This document shows, piece after piece, positions 60,473 through 64,000 of a DNA stretch of 64,000 bases (within the stretch, counting starts at the first letter, position 1; the number at the start of each line of letters is the position of its first letter). The notes beneath the pieces are model-generated. The model searched no databases. It saw nothing but the letters and a program-made list of their open reading frames with translations, and was not told where the DNA came from. This DNA comes from Kribbella kalugense (GTDB taxonomy: Bacteria; Actinomycetota; Actinomycetes; Propionibacteriales; Kribbellaceae). The stretch lies in assembly GCF_004365875.1 (NCBI RefSeq), contig NZ_SODF01000001.1:3286001-3350000 (forward strand), in the 5' to 3' direction. Made by a program: the position numbers and the translations under genes.

Positions 60473-60783
60473 TCATCGACCGCGGCGCGGTTCGAGAGGT
60501 CGTTGACACAGAAGCCGATGCGGAGTACATAGCGAGGCCAAGGAGTTCCCGCCCGAGTGGTGCCGGCCAGCGAGTGGTGCAACCGCCATTCGCGAAGGTG
60601 GTCTGGCCCGCTCAACCAGTGGCCACCGCCAGCCAGCGCACCTGCTAGGCCACAGAACCCATCCGCAGGTCATCGCCGCCCTCGCTACCAATCCACCGGA
60701 GACGTCGACCTCGGCGAACCCTCGCCGACCCGACCCACACGACTTCCGCCATTAGCGCCACCCTTGGGCATCGGAACGAAGCG
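60473..60783. other. No gene recognised
   Basis: About 310 bases between the IS481 remnant and the end of the oxidoreductase gene. Only short frames are present; it may be further insertion-sequence debris. Confidence 0.4.
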
Positions 60784-61758
60784 TCATTTCATCGCGTTGT
60801 AGGCCAGCTCGAGAGTTCGCAGCGACGCAGCCGGGCTGACCGTGGCAGCTGCGCCCTGCCGTCTACGTGCGAAGTCGTCCACAGCACCGTCGAAGGTGAC
60901 GCCGAAGTCCACATCGAGGTCTTCATGGGTCCAGTGCGGGTCACCAACGTGGTACGTATCCAACCCCCCAGTCGGCGTGACTGTAAGTCGCACGGCACCT
61001 TCAGTGGCATTGAGTTCGATGCCTTGCCGCCACCCCGCGGGCCAAGGAAGGTCCGAGGCTGGGGCGGAGTATGCGTAAGAGACCCTCAGGCTGACGACCG
61101 CACCCGATTCGAATCTTCCGATCGCGACGCTGCTGTCTTCGCCACCGACTCGCGATGGACCCGTGGCGCCCCATGCGTCAAGTCTCTCGAACGGTCCGGC
61201 AAGCGCCGCGAGGGTGTAGATCAAATGAGGGGCCGCGTCGAACCATGCGCCACCGCCTGCCATTGCGCTGTCTCGGCGAAAGTCCCAGGGTGCGATATCC
61301 AGCCAGCCCAGCGACCATGCGTCGATCGAGACGACCGTCCCCAGGATGCCGGTATCGAGAATCTCTCGCGCGCGGATGACGGCGGGATGGAAGAGGAGGT
61401 TGTGATTGATCCCGACGACTCTCCCGAGTGATCTCGCTCGGTCGAGGATCGCCGCACCGTCGCGTGGCGTCAACGCGAGCGGCTTATCCACGAAGACGTC
61501 GACCCCCCGGTCCAACGCCATCATTGCCTGTGGCAAGTGCAGGTGGTGCGGTGTCGCTATCGAGACGACCTCAAGCTGTTCAGCATCCAGCATCTCGCCA
61601 AGGCCGCTGTAGGGTTTCGCGCCATAGACGGTCGCCAGTGCGGCCGCGGCCTCCAACCTCGGGTCTGCAACCGCGACGACCTCGAGGCCGGCGCGCTGGA
61701 ATGCGCTCGCATGAAAACCCGAAATCCGGCCCGCACCGCAAATGCCTACTCGATCCAT
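60784..61758 (-). CDS. Gfo/Idh/MocA-family oxidoreductase
   Basis: A 324-aa NAD(P)-dependent sugar/inositol dehydrogenase-type protein. DRVGICGAGRISGFHASAF is the cofactor loop. VDVFVDKPLALT holds the catalytic Lys of the family (usually EKP, here DKP). GINHNLLFHPAV and GGAWFDAAPHLI (catalytic His) follow. The ATG at 61758 follows AAGGG. It oxidises or epimerises a sugar or cyclitol, substrate unknown. Upstream on the same strand are a broken MFS transporter and a ketopantoate-reductase-like gene, so the locus is carbohydrate-related. Confidence 0.9.
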   Translation of the reverse strand: MDRVGICGAGRISGFHASAFQRAGLEVVAVADPRLEAAAALATVYGAKPYSGLGEMLDAEQLEVVSIATPHHLHLPQAMMALDRGVDVFVDKPLALTPRDGAAILDRARSLGRVVGINHNLLFHPAVIRAREILDTGILGTVVSIDAWSLGWLDIAPWDFRRDSAMAGGGAWFDAAPHLIYTLAALAGPFERLDAWGATGPSRVGGEDSSVAIGRFESGAVVSLRVSYAYSAPASDLPWPAGWRQGIELNATEGAVRLTVTPTGGLDTYHVGDPHWTHEDLDVDFGVTFDGAVDDFARRRQGAAATVSPAASLRTLELAYNAMK

Positions 61759-61995
61759 GACGACCCTTCCCCTCGACGTGCTACTACTTCGGTAGGTTCC
61801 ACCAGGTACTTTTCGGCGCGGTCGATGAACGGAACTCGCGTCGATGTTCGCCGTCCCCGCACTCACGAACCCGAACACGCCGCCGAGGTGCAGAAGCCGG
61901 TGTCGACTCCAGCCGTGGACCCTGCGAGTCACGATGATCCGACGCGTTCGTCCTGGTGTCGTTGACCAGAACCGGCCGGAACCGTCGGCTGACGA

Positions 61996-62223
61996 TCACA
62001 AAGACAAGATCCCCGTTGCGAGACCGTAGGTCGCTGCGTCCGGCCCGAGGCCTTGTCCATCCCCGATGCGGCGAAGCTGACAGTCGTCCTGTGCACGAAG
62101 TTGATCAAGAAGAACACGCTCATCAGGGGGCATCAGCCCGGGTGACACGTCGGATAGTCGCCTTCTCAGGGGCAAGGGCCGCACAGCTGCGGTGAGCTTG
62201 CGAAGCGGAACATTATCGCTCAT
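61996..62223 (-). pseudogene. N-terminal remnant of an MFS transporter
   Basis: Three frames of the minus strand give in order MSDNVPLRKLTAAVRPLPLRR, then LMSVFFLINFVHRTTVSFAAS and GMDKASG, then AATYGLATGILSL before a stop. This is the first part of an ACS/phthalate-permease-type MFS protein (normally NF-x-DR-x-NVSFAA). Frameshifts and the loss of everything after helix 2 show that it is dead. It sits between the ketopantoate-reductase-like and MocA genes, where a sugar-acid transporter would be expected. The rest of the gap to 61758 shows nothing clear. Confidence 0.75.
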
Positions 62224-62285
62224 GGTTGATGTCTTCTTCTCGCTGAGGTGGCGCGATCAGGAGAGACCTGCCGACGAGGCCACCC

Positions 62286-63212
62286 CTAACCGTCGAGTTC
62301 CCAGCTGTGCTCGAGCCCGGACACCAGTCTTGCTAGTGCTGCGTTGAGGGGTGCGGATATCCCGTAGGATGCGGCTGTCTTGACGATGGCGCCGTTGATA
62401 ACGTCGATCTCGGTACTCCGGCGCCGTTCGACGTCCTGCAGCATCGAGGGCTTGCCACGGCCCGCCCGTGTGTTCGTCGCCCGGATCGCCGCGATGCGCT
62501 CGTCGTCGTCGATGTCGTAGCCGGCAGCTCGTGCAATGGCACACGACTCCCGAGCGATGTCCTCGGCCAGCTCTGCGATCGGAGGGTAGGTCACCACTTC
62601 GACGGCGGGAAACCGAGTGAGGGCTGACAACGGCAGCGATACGGAGTTGAGGATCAGCTTCTTCCACACCTCGGTTGCAGCATCGGCTGTCGCGGTGCAA
62701 TCCCAACCAGCTTCGGTCAGGACGGCCGCGACCTCGGTCGACCGTGTAGTCCCGCCTGCGTAGTCGCCGATGTAGGTTGCGCCCACACCCGACTGGTCGA
62801 CCTTGCCGAGTCCACGAACATGACAGCTGTTGTAGGTCACTCCCTGGATGAGTTGATCGCGCGGCATCGCAGTTGCCAAGACTTCGACATTGCCCCAACC
62901 ATTCTGCAGCGACATGATGCTGGTCTGCTCGTCGATTAGCGGCTGAAGCGTCTTCGCGACTTCGCCAGTATGCGTTGACTTGACCAGCACGACCACAAGA
63001 TCCGCGATCCCGATCTCGGCAGCCTCGGTGGTGGCACCGGGCGTTCCGATGACCGTGCCGGCCCGAGGAGTTGCGACTTCGATACCGTGCTTACGGATGT
63101 GCGAGATCAGTTCGGAGGATGCATCCAGCACATACACGTCGTTGCCACTGAGCTGCAAGGCGGTCGCCAGGGTCCCACCCATCGCACCGCTGCCGACAAT
63201 CGCGATCTTCAT
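62286..63212 (-). CDS. Ketopantoate reductase-like (ApbA/PanE family) oxidoreductase
   Basis: A 308-aa NADP-dependent 2-oxoacid reductase-type protein. MKIAIVGSGAMGGTLATAL is the cofactor loop, VVVLVKSTHTGEVAKTL and SLQNGWGN follow, and WKKLILNSVSLPLSALTR carries the catalytic Lys of the family; PSMLQDVERRRSTEIDVINGAIV is the C-terminal signature. The genomic context (carbohydrate genes, GntR regulator) suggests a sugar-acid or oxoacid rather than pantothenate synthesis. The ATG at 63212 follows AAGGTGAGGA and is controlled across the palindrome at 63261-63284. Confidence 0.88.
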   Translation of the reverse strand: MKIAIVGSGAMGGTLATALQLSGNDVYVLDASSELISHIRKHGIEVATPRAGTVIGTPGATTEAAEIGIADLVVVLVKSTHTGEVAKTLQPLIDEQTSIMSLQNGWGNVEVLATAMPRDQLIQGVTYNSCHVRGLGKVDQSGVGATYIGDYAGGTTRSTEVAAVLTEAGWDCTATADAATEVWKKLILNSVSLPLSALTRFPAVEVVTYPPIAELAEDIARESCAIARAAGYDIDDDERIAAIRATNTRAGRGKPSMLQDVERRRSTEIDVINGAIVKTAASYGISAPLNAALARLVSGLEHSWELDG

Positions 63213-63260
63213 CCGAATCCTCACCTTAAGGGCACGCCTGTCCGACAGGGTCTCGTCGCA

Positions 63261-63284
63261 CCTATATTGGTTGACCAATATAGG
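63261..63284. promoter_or_regulatory. Perfect 24-bp palindrome, FadR-type GntR operator
   Basis: Arms CCTATATTGGT and ACCAATATAGG flank a TG centre and pair perfectly. The core TGGT-x2-ACCA fits the TNGTNNNACNA pattern bound by FadR-subfamily GntR proteins. It lies 49 bases upstream of the PanE-like start and in front of the divergent GntR gene, so one regulator can act on both promoters. Confidence 0.8.
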
Positions 63285-63471
63285 CACAGTACAGCAGGAT
63301 TGGCGATCCTGAAGCCAGTCAGGCTCGATCCGCTCCAAATTGGTATGCCAATTGCGTGGAGGGTTCAGCAGTGAGGGTCCTCGCCGTTGTCACCCGGCCG
63401 ACGCTGAGTGATCGCGCGGACGCCAGGGCACTAACGTGGACCGCCGAACGTAGGTCCGAAGGGAAGTCAGC

Positions 63472-64000
63472 ATGGATGTCGCGGAGACGGACGATGGCGC
63501 CCTGGGCACCGGCTCGCAAGCGGTGACCCAGCAACTGATGGACATGTTTGTGGGCGGCAACTTCCGACCCGGCGATCGTCTTCCCGCCGAGCGGCGCCTG
63601 GCCGAAAACTTCGGTGTCGGACGAGCCGCGATCCGAGAGGCACTTGCGGCTCTCGAGATGTTGGGTGTCGTCGAAACCCGCCACGGTGCCGGAACCTACC
63701 TGCAGGCCACCGCCGAGAACCTCCTCCCGCGTTCGATCGAGTGGGGCCTGTTGCTGAATCAGCGGGAGGCAATCGACCTCGCCGAAGCGCGCGAGCAACT
63801 GGAGATCTCGATCGTTCAACTGGCCGCGACCAGGGCGTCGGCCCAGGACATCGACCGGCTGTCCGCGGCCCAGGGCCGGATGGAATCCGCGACAAGCGAC
63901 CCGGACGCGTTCGTCGCCGCCGATGTCGAGTTCCATCTGGAACTGGCGAAGATCGCCGGCAACAGCGTGTTGGCCGGGATGCTTGCGAGCACGAGGTCCC
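63472..64000 (+). CDS. FadR-subfamily GntR regulator (cut by window end)
   Basis: The first 176 residues of a GntR/FadR regulator. The winged helix is at residues 14-80 (AVTQQLMDMFVGGNFRPGDRL, then PAERRLAENFGVGRAAIREAL and TRHGAGTYL). The helical FCD ligand domain follows (LAEAREQLEISIVQLAATRAS, FVAADVEFHLELAKIAGN, with metal-ligand-like Asp and His). The ATG at 63472 follows GAAGGGAAG. It runs off the right edge; about 60 residues should be missing. It is divergent from the PanE-like gene and probably represses the sugar-acid locus. Confidence 0.9.
   Translation, partial: MDVAETDDGALGTGSQAVTQQLMDMFVGGNFRPGDRLPAERRLAENFGVGRAAIREALAALEMLGVVETRHGAGTYLQATAENLLPRSIEWGLLLNQREAIDLAEAREQLEISIVQLAATRASAQDIDRLSAAQGRMESATSDPDAFVAADVEFHLELAKIAGNSVLAGMLASTRS

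Overview
The window is high-GC DNA with strong G/C third codon positions, frequent GTG/TTG starts, many secreted or lipoprotein genes and a large load of GntR, TetR, MarR, MerR, LysR, AraC and LuxR-type regulators. That points to a soil actinomycete. My best guess is Kribbella or a relative in Nocardioidales, but this rests on gene content and codon style only; no rRNA or other marker gene is present.

Left part (about 0-4.9 kb): a secreted bulb-lectin protein, a two-gene unit of unknown function, and a phzF-like gene divergent from an ArsR-type regulator across a palindromic operator. From 5 to 17 kb is an amino-sugar or glycan utilisation locus. On the minus strand it runs from a secreted multidomain protein through an ABC sugar importer (binding protein and two permeases), an N-acetylhexosamine-type kinase, a NanE epimerase fused to a SIS domain and a second SIS protein to a decayed nagA. 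A GntR/HutC regulator is divergent, with a palindrome between. A second secreted (alpha/alpha) barrel-like protein converges on the locus.

From 17 to 22.4 kb lies an envelope-stress type cassette: histidine kinase and response regulator, divergent from a Cys-repeat lipoprotein, a membrane fusion protein and a MacB-like ABC transporter. Next come a MarR/MFS efflux pair with a 34-bp palindrome, a WrbA-LUD-cupin redox operon, a 980-aa LuxR-family ATPase regulator, a secreted zinc metallopeptidase, a truncated globin, a luciferase-domain protein divergent from a LysR regulator, and an MBL-fold hydrolase.

From about 33.7 kb to the end the character changes to accessory DNA: small unrecognised ORFs, tandemly duplicated small basic proteins, a small Cys-containing exported peptide with its own terminator, two zeta-toxin paralogues, an intact TetR gene plus a decayed paralogue with the same operator, an M28 peptidase / enoyl-CoA hydratase-like / zeta operon, a dispersed repeat that encodes the start of small proteins, and many broken genes (isochorismatase, SDR, NmrA C-terminus, IS481 transposase, MFS transporter). 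The right edge is a second carbohydrate-type locus: Gfo/Idh/MocA oxidoreductase, broken MFS transporter, ketopantoate-reductase-like enzyme and a divergent FadR-type GntR regulator cut by the window end, with a perfect 24-bp palindrome between.

No rRNA, tRNA, CRISPR array or replication origin was recognised. All names come from reading motifs by eye; no database search was possible.
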